A program made the position numbers and the translations under genes. Source: an uncultured Gammaproteobacteria bacterium (GTDB lineage Bacteria; Pseudomonadota; Gammaproteobacteria; Pseudomonadales; Azotimanducaceae_A). From it: a stretch of 7,269 nt of DNA. The DNA lies in the NCBI GenBank assembly GCA_913041025.1, contig CAJWGQ010000148.1, positions 1-7,269 on the forward strand, given 5' to 3'. Shown here in pieces: positions 1-6,646 of this stretch. Numbering within the stretch: position 1 is the stretch's first letter; every line of letters starts with the position of its first letter. The notes below the pieces were generated by a model that did no database searches, was not told where the DNA came from, and saw nothing but the letters and a program-made list of their open reading frames with translations.

Positions 1-2052
1 ACCCTGTATGGGGAGGGCGCCTTGGGCGGTAATATTCGATACATAACGAATAAACCAGATCCTAGCGGGCTGGACTATTCTGTCCGAGTCAATGGTGAGT
101 CGATAAGCGATTCGGATGGAATCTCCACTGTCACGAATGGGATGATCAACATTCCGATCGCGGACCGGTTGGCTGCCAGGATTGTTGGCTACCGGCGAGA
201 TCGTAACGGAGTAATTGATCAGGTTGCGCCCAGAAGCGAGGAAGACGTAGATACGGTGGATGAGACCGGTGTTCGGGCGCAGGTTGCTTTTTATCCGAGT
301 GATGAGGCGGAAATCACACTTTTGTACAATCGTGTAAAAGCCGAATATGGTGGGCCGGGATTGGGGTTTCATTGTTTTAACGTAGGGACGCCCTCGGACC
401 CGAACGGCCAGGTACCCATTTATGATTTGCCGGGTACGACCTGTGCGGGCGAGTATGATGTTTATAATTCGGGCAACCCCTATATTACTCACCTTGGGCA
501 CCCGACTTTTACCAGTGGCGGTGATGACGAGCAGGAAATGCTGAACTTGTCTATTTCTTGGGATTTGCCCTTTGGCGCGACGCTAACTTCTTCGACAACC
601 CAGTTTGATCGTAAGAGTCAGTACTCAGAAGAGACGAGTCCACGATTCGCGGCGGGCGTTCAGGGGATTGTAGATGCGGAGTGTTTTGGTGCAAATCCAC
701 TCTGTGTGCCCGGTACGCTTTGGAGTATGGGGGGCGATGGTTTGTTTGCGAACACAACAGATCGTTTTGCTCAGGAATTGCGGTTGGTATCCAATACAAA
801 TAGCGACTGGCAATGGACCTTAGGGGCCTACTATAAGGATGAGGACAACACCCAGAATGATTTGGACGCATGTACCATGGGTGGTAGCCCCGTATATGAC
901 ACCTTTGAAGAGAACTGTTATCTCCAATATGGTTTTGATCCGGCCGTGTCGATTGAAGATCAACGATCGGTCATCCAGACCCTGACGGCGTTTGTCCCAG
1001 GAAATCGGATTTACAAGAACTTGACGGAAGAATCAATCTACGGAGAGTTGAGTTACTCGTTTAGTGATCAGTGGGAGGCGCTGGTCGGGCTGCGTTATGC
1101 CAGAGTGGGTTACGGATTAGAAAATGGAGCGGCAGGATCGAATGACCGAAGTAATATCGATCTAGAGCTTCAGAATGACACGACCTCAACGTCGCCGAAG
1201 TTTACGTTGACGTGGCGGCCACAGGCTGACTTGATGCTCTATGCCACCTGGTCTAATGGTTTCCGACCTGGAATTATTAATCCTGGCGTGGTTGCACGAA
1301 TTGCGGAATTGGCGCCGCTTATCGCAGATGATCCGATTGCCAAGGGTCATTATGATTTCTTGGAATCCAAAAAGCTGGTCGATGGGGATGAAGCGAATAA
1401 TATCGAGATCGGCGTTAAGGCGACGTTAGCCGACGGAAGAGTCAGTTTCACAGGGTCTCTGTACAACATCGACTGGAACGACATGATCATCGCCTATGAC
1501 TATAGTACGGAAGATGTGTTCGGCTTGACACCGTTTACGGTTGATCTTATCGAAAATGCCGGAGGTGCCGAGAGCCAGGGTCTTGAGTTCGAGATCCGTG
1601 CGGAGCTTGCAGACAACTGGAAGCTGAATGTCGGTGGCGATTTTAACTGGACCGCCAAGGTAACCGACGCAACCGCGTTAAGTGGTACTGAAGCTTCGGG
1701 TCGATACGGGGGCGTTGGGATTTCTGAAGGTAACCGCCTGGCCAATGCGCCCAAGAACAGCTTTTATGCGTCCTTGACCTATGACTTTAGTGCGAGAAGT
1801 TTCGATGCTCAAGCAAGGCTTGACGGTTATCACGTCGCCGAATCGTGGAACACGGCGAATAATGAGCGACCGGCTCCCTCTTATCAGACCATCGACGGAA
1901 GGGTTACCTTCTATAAGGAAAATTGGAAGATGGGAGCTTATATTAGGAACATAGCCGATGAGATCATCGTCTACGAGTTTAACCAGGTTGGTTTCCGTTA
2001 TGGTCGACCACGTACCGTTGGTTTCGAGGTCACTTACACGCCTGGGAATTAG
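1..2052 (+). CDS. TonB-dependent outer-membrane receptor, 5' end missing
   Basis: An outer-membrane beta-barrel transporter that would take up a large or scarce ligand (siderophore, cofactor, oligosaccharide or similar) using TonB-ExbBD energy. The reading frame is open from base 1, so the true start lies upstream; 683 residues are visible. It begins at the end of the plug domain with LYGEGALGGNIRYITNKPD, a hallmark of the family, so the signal peptide, TonB box and most of the plug lie outside the window. The rest is barrel: alternating aromatic strands such as LRYARVGYG and LMLYATWSNGFRPG, the usual YNIDWNDM segment, and a terminal strand RPRTVGFEVTYTPGN. Six cysteines fall in three close pairs (visible residues 125/148, 228/235, 291/306), probably disulfides in outer loops. 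The ligand cannot be inferred. The gene is followed by its own terminator and then by a dioxygenase gene on the same strand, so a functional link is possible but not shown. Confidence 0.94.
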   Translation, partial: TLYGEGALGGNIRYITNKPDPSGLDYSVRVNGESISDSDGISTVTNGMINIPIADRLAARIVGYRRDRNGVIDQVAPRSEEDVDTVDETGVRAQVAFYPSDEAEITLLYNRVKAEYGGPGLGFHCFNVGTPSDPNGQVPIYDLPGTTCAGEYDVYNSGNPYITHLGHPTFTSGGDDEQEMLNLSISWDLPFGATLTSSTTQFDRKSQYSEETSPRFAAGVQGIVDAECFGANPLCVPGTLWSMGGDGLFANTTDRFAQELRLVSNTNSDWQWTLGAYYKDEDNTQNDLDACTMGGSPVYDTFEENCYLQYGFDPAVSIEDQRSVIQTLTAFVPGNRIYKNLTEESIYGELSYSFSDQWEALVGLRYARVGYGLENGAAGSNDRSNIDLELQNDTTSTSPKFTLTWRPQADLMLYATWSNGFRPGIINPGVVARIAELAPLIADDPIAKGHYDFLESKKLVDGDEANNIEIGVKATLADGRVSFTGSLYNIDWNDMIIAYDYSTEDVFGLTPFTVDLIENAGGAESQGLEFEIRAELADNWKLNVGGDFNWTAKVTDATALSGTEASGRYGGVGISEGNRLANAPKNSFYASLTYDFSARSFDAQARLDGYHVAESWNTANNERPAPSYQTIDGRVTFYKENWKMGAYIRNIADEIIVYEFNQVGFRYGRPRTVGFEVTYTPGN

Positions 2053-2089
2053 TTCAGGAGACTAGGGGAAAGTAGATCGGATTGTTTAT

Positions 2090-2125
2090 CCCGGGCATGG
2101 AATTTCCATGACCCGGGTTTTTTTT
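2090..2125 (+). terminator. Rho-independent terminator after the TonB receptor gene
   Basis: A GC-rich hairpin begins 38 nt after the receptor stop codon. The left arm is CCCGGGCATGG (2090-2100), the loop is AATTT, and the right arm is CCATG, a single bulged A, then CCCGGG (2106-2117). It is followed directly by eight T residues (2118-2125). This is a textbook intrinsic terminator for plus-strand transcription. It implies that the dioxygenase gene starting at 2280 needs its own promoter rather than relying on read-through. Confidence 0.92.
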
Positions 2126-2195
2126 ATCTTCATTAGATTTTCTAGTGGCGTCGAAAGAATTTTATCTGGCCTGGAAAGTCGTGCTCACGGCGGGT

Positions 2196-2259
2196 GTGCA
2201 GTAGTGCAGATAGCTGGATAGGGCACAAGATTAAAGGGGCATAAAATTAAAGAGGCGAT
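2196..2259 (+). repeat. Short imperfect repeats upstream of the first dioxygenase gene
   Basis: Two small near-tandem repeats lie in the leader. GTGCAGTA (2196-2203) is followed directly by GTGCAGATA (2204-2212). AAGATTAAAGGGGCAT (2227-2242) is followed directly by AAAATTAAAGAGGCGAT (2243-2259). They could be binding sites or slippage products, or could be chance in a purine-rich leader. I see no convincing -35/-10 pair between the terminator and the gene, although a promoter is expected there. Confidence 0.3.
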
Positions 2260-2266
2260 GAAATCT

Positions 2267-2271
2267 GGAGG
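2267..2271 (+). promoter_or_regulatory. Ribosome binding site of the first PhyH-family gene
   Basis: GGAGG lies 8 nt before the ATG at 2280, which is ideal Shine-Dalgarno spacing. It supports that ATG as the start over later in-frame candidates. Confidence 0.8.
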
Positions 2272-2279
2272 AAAGGGGA

Positions 2280-3227
2280 ATGAGTGAACAAACCACTGTC
2301 GAAAGCGAGACTACGATCGAGTTTGATCGGGCGACTAGAGACCCAATGGCCGCGATCGAGGCGCTAGGCTTAAACGATAAAGTTATTGAGTTGGAGGAGC
2401 GTGGGTACGTAGTCGTGGAGCCCGAGCGAGTCGTATCGCCGGAGTTTGTTGAGCGAGTGAGAGATGCCGTTCTTGAGATCGCCCTTAAGCGGACGGGCGT
2501 GGCTCATTCGATAGACAGCAATGGAGATATAGGGCATTACGATTCTCAACCTCAGCAGCCCGGCCAGTTTTTGCTCTACTACCTTCTGTTCGAGGACCCT
2601 GTTTTTGAAGAGTGGATTATGAATCCTACCTTACAGGCTTTGATCAGTTATCTGATGAGAGATCAAGGGCGTCTGTCTAGTTTGGCGTCTTTTGTGAAGT
2701 CAAAAGACGGTAACTATGGCGAGACACTTGGCTTGCATGCAGACGCTCCTCCTGGAACTACGGGAGCGCTTTCTGCGGAACATGATGATGTATGCAACGC
2801 CGCGCTTGTGCTTACCGATTACACTCGAGAGGACGGTGCGATTGCGATGGTTCCCGGCTCACATCGCCTGTGTCGGACGCCTAAACCTGGGGAGGGGGTT
2901 TCAGAGGCGGTCCCTGTCGAGGCGCCGGAGGGTTCATTGATATTTTGGAAGGGCAACACCTGGCATGGAGCCTACCCCAAGTTGACAGACGGGCTTCGAT
3001 TGAACGTGACCAGCTACGTTTGTCATCAACGGATCAAAACTCAGGAAAACTACCAACGAAAGGTCACCCGAGAGATGCTTGAGCGCAACACACCAGCTTT
3101 TGCGAGATTTTTGGGGGCGGGCGACGCTTACGGTTGGGGTGTCGAAGGTCCGCAGTTTGAGGCAATGGCAAAGTTGACCGAAAGCTCTTCCGTGGTGCCA
3201 AAGGAAATATTGGAGTTGCATCCCTAG
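2280..3227 (+). CDS. PhyH-family Fe(II)/2-oxoglutarate dioxygenase, paralogue 1
   Basis: A predicted soluble cytoplasmic oxygenase of the phytanoyl-CoA dioxygenase family (315 residues). Such enzymes couple decarboxylation of 2-oxoglutarate to hydroxylation of a small substrate. The iron site is readable: His153 and Asp155 in GLHADAPPG, distal His229 in TWHGAYPK, and the likely 2-oxoglutarate-binding Arg240 in GLRLNVTSY. Between these lies the family segment LTDYTREDGAIAMVPGSH. A QPQQPGQFLLYYLL block (residues 90-103) and the C-terminal GWGVEGPQ are shared with the next gene but not with the third. The acidic N-terminus (about 25 residues) is longer than in paralogue 2 and has no signal-peptide or membrane character. 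It lies downstream of the receptor terminator and upstream of a 244-nt gap. The substrate is unknown: this family also includes ectoine hydroxylase and phosphonate-oxidising PhnY, so the name should not be read as phytanoyl-CoA activity. Confidence 0.93.
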   Translation: MSEQTTVESETTIEFDRATRDPMAAIEALGLNDKVIELEERGYVVVEPERVVSPEFVERVRDAVLEIALKRTGVAHSIDSNGDIGHYDSQPQQPGQFLLYYLLFEDPVFEEWIMNPTLQALISYLMRDQGRLSSLASFVKSKDGNYGETLGLHADAPPGTTGALSAEHDDVCNAALVLTDYTREDGAIAMVPGSHRLCRTPKPGEGVSEAVPVEAPEGSLIFWKGNTWHGAYPKLTDGLRLNVTSYVCHQRIKTQENYQRKVTREMLERNTPAFARFLGAGDAYGWGVEGPQFEAMAKLTESSSVVPKEILELHP

Positions 3228-3233
3228 TTTTAA

Positions 3234-3283
3234 ACGTGATCGTTACTTTACTAGGCAATGTTTCTTCGAATAAAAGATCACGT
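3234..3283. repeat. 8-bp perfect inverted repeat just after the first PhyH-family gene
   Basis: ACGTGATC (3234-3241) and GATCACGT (3276-3283) are perfect reverse complements separated by 34 nt. The left arm starts 6 nt after the stop codon. No T-run follows the right arm, so it is not a good intrinsic terminator. It could be a paired protein-binding site or an mRNA 3' end structure, or could be chance. Confidence 0.4.
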
Positions 3284-3301
3284 ATCGACGAGAAGGCTGC
3301 G

Positions 3302-3347
3302 AGTCAACGAAATTTGACTGGTATATCACTATATAGTTGACTATATT
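3302..3347 (+). promoter_or_regulatory. Putative promoter/operator region of the second and third PhyH-family genes
   Basis: This AT-rich stretch lies 125-170 nt before the GTG start at 3472. It contains AGTCAA (3302-3307), TTGACT (3314-3319) and TTGACT (3337-3342): three copies of one hexamer, the first inverted. AGTCAAC (3302-3308) and GTTGACT (3336-3342) form a 7-bp inverted repeat. The second TTGACT sits in a palindrome, ATATAG-TTGA-CTATAT (3331-3346). TTGACT resembles a sigma-70 -35 box and TATATT (3342-3347) a -10 box, but no pair has the normal 16-18 nt spacing. I therefore call a regulatory region, not a mapped promoter. Confidence 0.4.
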
Positions 3348-3458
3348 TTATTAAGTGCTGAGAGAAGAAGTGGAAGTCATTGTTAGTCGAATTAAGCATT
3401 AAGGACAGATTGTACAGGCCTTCGTAAGTTTCATCTCATAACCGATTATCTATTGTTC

Positions 3459-3464
3459 AGGAGG
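3459..3464 (+). promoter_or_regulatory. Ribosome binding site that fixes a GTG start
   Basis: AGGAGG ends 7 nt before the GTG at 3472. This strong site decides in favour of the GTG start. The ATG at 3465 lies directly against the AGGAGG and is not in the gene's reading frame. Confidence 0.85.
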
Positions 3465-3471
3465 ATGCAAA

Positions 3472-4446
3472 GTGAAGTTTGGAGCATTTGAAAACACGGA
3501 AGTATTAAACCCTATTTACAAGAAGATCAAAGAGCTTGGCTTAGAGTCGCATGTCATGGATATTGACACTTATGGCTTTACGGTGATTCCCCCTGAGAAA
3601 GTGGCGTCACTGGAATTTCTAGAGCGTATGCGAGAGGCGGTGTTACGTATTGCTGAAGAGCGAACCGGAAACTCCTTTAGTTTGGAACAAAATGGCGATG
3701 CTGGTCACTATAAGGGGCAGCCTCAGCTACCAGGACAATTTTTGCTTTACTATTTGCTAATGGCTGATCAGATTTTTGAGGAGTGGGTCATGAATCCGGC
3801 GCTTCATTGTGTAATGGATTACTTGATGCAAGGGCAGCAACAGCTTTCGTCACTGACTTCATTTTTTAAATGGAACGGCGGTAGCTACGGCGAAAGCCTA
3901 GGACTGCACTCCGATTGTCCGCCTGACAGGGATGGCAACATGTCTCCTGCATCGGATGTTGCCAACGCGGCATACTGTTTGACGGACTATACTCTTGAAA
4001 ATGGAGCGCTTGCTATCGTGCCAGGTAGCCACAGAAAATGCAGGGCCCCAAACCCAGGCGAAGGTGTGAAGGATGCGGTGCCTGTTGTAGCGCCTGCCGG
4101 TTCTTTGATAGCTTGGCACGGCAATGTTTGGCACGGAGCCTTCCCGAAGAAAACCGATGGGCTTCGATTAAACGTGACCAGCTACCACTGTCACAGACGG
4201 TTGAAAACTCAGGAAGCTTATCAATGGCGAGTCACCCAAGAAATGCTAGATCGCAATCCGCCCGAATTTGCTCGATTGGTGGGCGCAGACGACACAATGG
4301 GTTGGGGAGAGGAAGGGCCGCAGTATCAAAGAAGCATCCAATATGGTAATCCTGTTGAGTTAAAGAAACGTGCGGAAGCAGCGGCAGAATATGGGGACCG
4401 CGAGGTCGTGGAAAAAATGGCAAAAGCAGCTACCGAAAGAGCTTGA
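3472..4446 (+). CDS. PhyH-family Fe(II)/2-oxoglutarate dioxygenase, paralogue 2
   Basis: The second predicted PhyH-family oxygenase (324 residues), starting with GTG. The iron ligands are His146 and Asp148 (GLHSDCPPD) and His221 (VWHGAFPK), with Arg232 (GLRLNVTSY) for 2-oxoglutarate. By eye it matches paralogue 1 at about half or more of the core positions, including QPQLPGQFLLYYLL, PGEGVKDAVPV, the KTQEAYQWRVTQEML stretch and GWGEEGPQ. It differs in a shorter N-terminus and a charged C-terminal tail of about 25 residues rich in Lys, Glu and Ala, probably helical. A second histidine five residues before the distal ligand (His216, in WHGNVWHG) is Lys in paralogue 1 and Pro in paralogue 3, so His221 is the aligned metal ligand. 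The third gene begins 37 nt downstream with no terminator between, so the two probably form one transcript. The substrate is not recognisable. Confidence 0.93.
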   Translation: MKFGAFENTEVLNPIYKKIKELGLESHVMDIDTYGFTVIPPEKVASLEFLERMREAVLRIAEERTGNSFSLEQNGDAGHYKGQPQLPGQFLLYYLLMADQIFEEWVMNPALHCVMDYLMQGQQQLSSLTSFFKWNGGSYGESLGLHSDCPPDRDGNMSPASDVANAAYCLTDYTLENGALAIVPGSHRKCRAPNPGEGVKDAVPVVAPAGSLIAWHGNVWHGAFPKKTDGLRLNVTSYHCHRRLKTQEAYQWRVTQEMLDRNPPEFARLVGADDTMGWGEEGPQYQRSIQYGNPVELKKRAEAAAEYGDREVVEKMAKAATERA

Positions 4447-4465
4447 AAAGCCAATAATTGATTTA

Positions 4466-4474
4466 AAGAAGAGG
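4466..4474 (+). promoter_or_regulatory. Ribosome binding site of the third PhyH-family gene
   Basis: The purine run AAGAAGAGG, with core GAGG, ends 9 nt before the ATG at 4484. It is weaker than the sites of the two genes before it, but it supports that start. The 37-nt gap holds no promoter or terminator that I can see. Confidence 0.6.
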
Positions 4475-4483
4475 TAAGAACTG

Positions 4484-5419
4484 ATGAACAATGAAAAGAG
4501 TAAGCTGCCTACAGAGATAGTTGAATACGAGCTCGAAAAGTATGCGTTGGAGCTTGAAACCGATGGGCTGACCATCGTCCCGCCAGAGGTGACTGGTATT
4601 TCAGAAGAATTTATCGATTCGTGCGTAGATGCTTTGCTCGTGAAGTTCACGGAGATGACCGGCTGTCCCATAAGCATAGAAAATGGGCCCGAGGCCGAAT
4701 TAGAGTGGCCTTCTGGAGAAAATAACGTATTAGCGCCGCCAGGAGCGCCCGATCCCACGCAGATGCTGATACAGCAGCTTCTGCAGGTCGATCGACATTT
4801 TAGAGATCTATGCGTCAATCCTGTTGTTGATGCCTTGATCAATCTAATGATGGGAGAACTGTCCTTCCCGAGTGGCAGAGGTATTTACAATCGAGCAAAA
4901 AACCGGCGGCTCTCAAGCACGAACTCTTTTATAAAGTGGCAGGGCGATTACGGATATGGAGAGAATCTTGGCCTTCATTGCGACCAAGGAGCAAACCCTT
5001 TGCCCTGGGGTCACACTGCCTTGACGGCAAACGCCACCTGGTGTTTGACTGATTACACTGAAGAAGACGGGGCGCTAGCCTATGTGCCTGGTTCTCATAA
5101 ATCGAACGCTCATCCTGGGCCGATGGCTAGAGAACAGGCTGTGCCCGCTGTTTGTCCTCGGGGTTCTGTTATCGTTTGGCCTGGGGCGACTTGGCATGGT
5201 GCCTATCCAAAGAAGACGCCAGGCTTGAGATTAAACGCCGTTGCTTATTATCGTCATCAAGCGGTCTTACCTCAGGAGAATCTCAGCGTAACAATGAAAA
5301 ATCAGCCTTGGACCGATTGCGATAATCCGGATTTGCTCAAGGAACTGATTGGGTTCGACGATAAATTTCCTTACCTGGAGCAGACTCAGTCGATACCCAA
5401 AGTCGCCCAGGCCTCTTAA
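4484..5419 (+). CDS. PhyH-family Fe(II)/2-oxoglutarate dioxygenase, divergent paralogue 3
   Basis: The third predicted 2-oxoglutarate oxygenase of the cluster (311 residues), soluble, without signal peptide. The active-site set is complete: His165 and Asp167 in GLHCDQG, His238 in TWHGAYPK, and Arg249 in GLRLNAVAYY. It shares LTDYTEEDGALAYVPGSH and SSTNSFIKWQGDYGYGENL with the others. It lacks their QPxxPGQFLLYYLL block, PGEGV loop and C-terminal GWGxEGPQ, and instead carries WPSGENNVLAPPGAPDP and a basic segment GRGIYNRAKNRR ahead of the metal motif. These differences surround the pocket, so a different substrate, a later pathway step or a different partner is likely (inference). It is probably co-transcribed with paralogue 2. 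Its TAA stop overlaps the stop of the convergent arsJ. Confidence 0.92.
   Translation: MNNEKSKLPTEIVEYELEKYALELETDGLTIVPPEVTGISEEFIDSCVDALLVKFTEMTGCPISIENGPEAELEWPSGENNVLAPPGAPDPTQMLIQQLLQVDRHFRDLCVNPVVDALINLMMGELSFPSGRGIYNRAKNRRLSSTNSFIKWQGDYGYGENLGLHCDQGANPLPWGHTALTANATWCLTDYTEEDGALAYVPGSHKSNAHPGPMAREQAVPAVCPRGSVIVWPGATWHGAYPKKTPGLRLNAVAYYRHQAVLPQENLSVTMKNQPWTDCDNPDLLKELIGFDDKFPYLEQTQSIPKVAQAS
5416..5419. other. Overlapping stop codons of convergent genes
   Basis: The palindrome TTAA serves both strands: plus-strand TAA at 5417-5419 ends the third dioxygenase gene, and minus-strand TAA at 5418-5416 ends arsJ. The two coding regions overlap by 4 bp, leaving no intergenic space for a terminator. 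Confidence 0.9.
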
Positions 5420-6636
5420 CTCGATTGCAAGTTGGTAGGGTTGCGAATCAATATAGAAATCGCAGCCGAAGCAAACAAAAATAAGGCTGAAACCCAGAGA
5501 CATAGAGTAAGGCCGAATTCTTGAAAGATCCAACCAGACAGGATTGTTCCTGCGAGTCTGCCGCCTGCGTTAGCCATATAATAAAACCCGACGTCTAGAG
5601 AAACTCCGTCGTCCCTGGCCATCTCCACGATTAAGTAGCTGTGTAATGCTGAGTTAATTGCGAAGACAATTCCAAAAATCAGGATTCCTGTAATTAAGGT
5701 GATGGCGGGATCGAGACTATTGGATAAAGCGACCGCGATGAGCGTCGGTATTATCGCTAATAGTAAACCCCAGTTTGCGAGCTTTGCTGTAGGAAGGGTG
5801 TTATCGGATGAGCCCGTGAACTTTGGAGCGAGCGCTTGAATCAACCCATACCCTACTACCCAGGCGGCCATGAATGCGCCGATTTGCCAGTGAGACCATT
5901 CCAGAGTTTCACTGAGATAAACCGGAAGCGCAATGACGAACCAGATGTCTCTCGAACCAAATAGAAAAAACCTTGCCGCGGACAAACGGTTTACCGATGT
6001 ACTACCTGAAAACACTTCCCGAAATTTCGGCTTGTATTCTGACTTGCCTAGTTCTTTTTTTAGCAGAAGCAGACTAGAGACTATCGCGATGACTATAGGA
6101 GCCAGTAGTATGCAGATCGCTCCTTGAAATCCAAAAGCCAGAAGTAACAGGCCACCAAGAAAAAAGCCAAGTCCTTTCATCGTATTTTTGGATCCTGTGA
6201 GCCCCGCGACCCAGCGATAGAGCCTCCCGTCTGTGCCTCCATCGACGAACAGTTTTATGGAGCTTTTTGCGCTCATCTTGTTGAGATCTTTGGCGACGCC
6301 AGACAACGCTTGTGCACACATAACCCAGACCACGCCGAGCATATTAAGAGGTACTAACAGCATGGATAGGGCAGCTAGTTGCAGAAACAGCCCGATATGC
6401 ATTGTTTTGTTTAGCCCTATGCGTGCGCCCAGCCACCCGCCTGTTAAGTTGGTGATCACCCCAAAAAATTCGTAGAACAAGAAAAGGAAAGCGATTTCCA
6501 GGGGGGTGTAGCCGATTTGATGAAAATACAGTACAACTAGCATTCGCAGGGCGCCGTCGGTTAGGGTGAAGGCCCAATAGGACCCAGTGATCACCAGATA
6601 TTGCTGTAGGCCCTTATCGATTGCAGAAAAGCTCAT
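5416..6636 (-). CDS. arsJ: ArsJ, organoarsenical (1-arseno-3-phosphoglycerate) efflux permease, MFS family
   Basis: A major facilitator superfamily inner-membrane exporter (406 residues). Family knowledge: ArsJ expels 1-arseno-3-phosphoglycerate made by a partner GAPDH, giving arsenate resistance. The sequence matches the ArsJ pattern closely: YWAFTLTDGALRMLVVLYFH near the N-terminus (residues 20-39), an MFS loop motif GGWLGARIG (66-74), the characteristic AKDLNKMSAKSSIK (115-128), GRLYRWVAGLTGSKN (137-151), and ARFFLFGSRDIWFVIALPVY (221-240). About twelve hydrophobic segments are split by a charged cytoplasmic loop at about residues 192-218. The gene follows GAPDH by 10 nt. No Shine-Dalgarno is visible before the ATG (the upstream bases read ATAAATAATTTGTA), so translation may be coupled to the upstream gene. 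The C-terminus overlaps the convergent dioxygenase stop. Confidence 0.95.
   Translation of the reverse strand: MSFSAIDKGLQQYLVITGSYWAFTLTDGALRMLVVLYFHQIGYTPLEIAFLFLFYEFFGVITNLTGGWLGARIGLNKTMHIGLFLQLAALSMLLVPLNMLGVVWVMCAQALSGVAKDLNKMSAKSSIKLFVDGGTDGRLYRWVAGLTGSKNTMKGLGFFLGGLLLLAFGFQGAICILLAPIVIAIVSSLLLLKKELGKSEYKPKFREVFSGSTSVNRLSAARFFLFGSRDIWFVIALPVYLSETLEWSHWQIGAFMAAWVVGYGLIQALAPKFTGSSDNTLPTAKLANWGLLLAIIPTLIAVALSNSLDPAITLITGILIFGIVFAINSALHSYLIVEMARDDGVSLDVGFYYMANAGGRLAGTILSGWIFQEFGLTLCLWVSALFLFASAAISILIRNPTNLQSS
5423..5449. terminator. Weak hairpin at the convergent gene ends
   Basis: GATTGCAA (5423-5430) can pair with TTGCGAATC (5441-5449), with one bulged G and a 10-nt loop. It lies inside the 3' end of arsJ, just past the dioxygenase stop. 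There is no T-run on either strand, so it is at best a weak transcript-end structure. Confidence 0.2.
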
Positions 6637-6646
6637 TACAAATTAT

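Noticed and set aside
22..24. TTG at 22 as the receptor start
   Set aside because: The frame is open to base 1 and the residues before it (TLYGEGA) belong to the conserved plug-domain motif, so the true start is upstream of the window.
551..871. Minus-strand open frame of 106 codons inside the receptor gene
   Set aside because: It is fully antisense to well-supported barrel coding sequence, with no recognisable motif.
2258..2287. Nine-codon leader ORF overlapping the start of paralogue 1
   Set aside because: It has no clear ribosome binding site of its own and no regulatory codon pattern. It is probably chance around the GGAGG site.
3314..3347. Standard sigma-70 promoter using TTGACT and TATATT
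   Set aside because: The spacing is 22 nt for the first TTGACT, and the second TTGACT overlaps the -10-like box, so no canonical pair can be drawn. It is kept only as a general regulatory region.
4360..4842. Minus-strand open frame of 160 codons, rich in Ser and Cys
   Set aside because: It spans the end of paralogue 2 and the first part of paralogue 3, both firmly supported. Its composition is unlike a real protein and it has no domain signature; it is a shadow frame.
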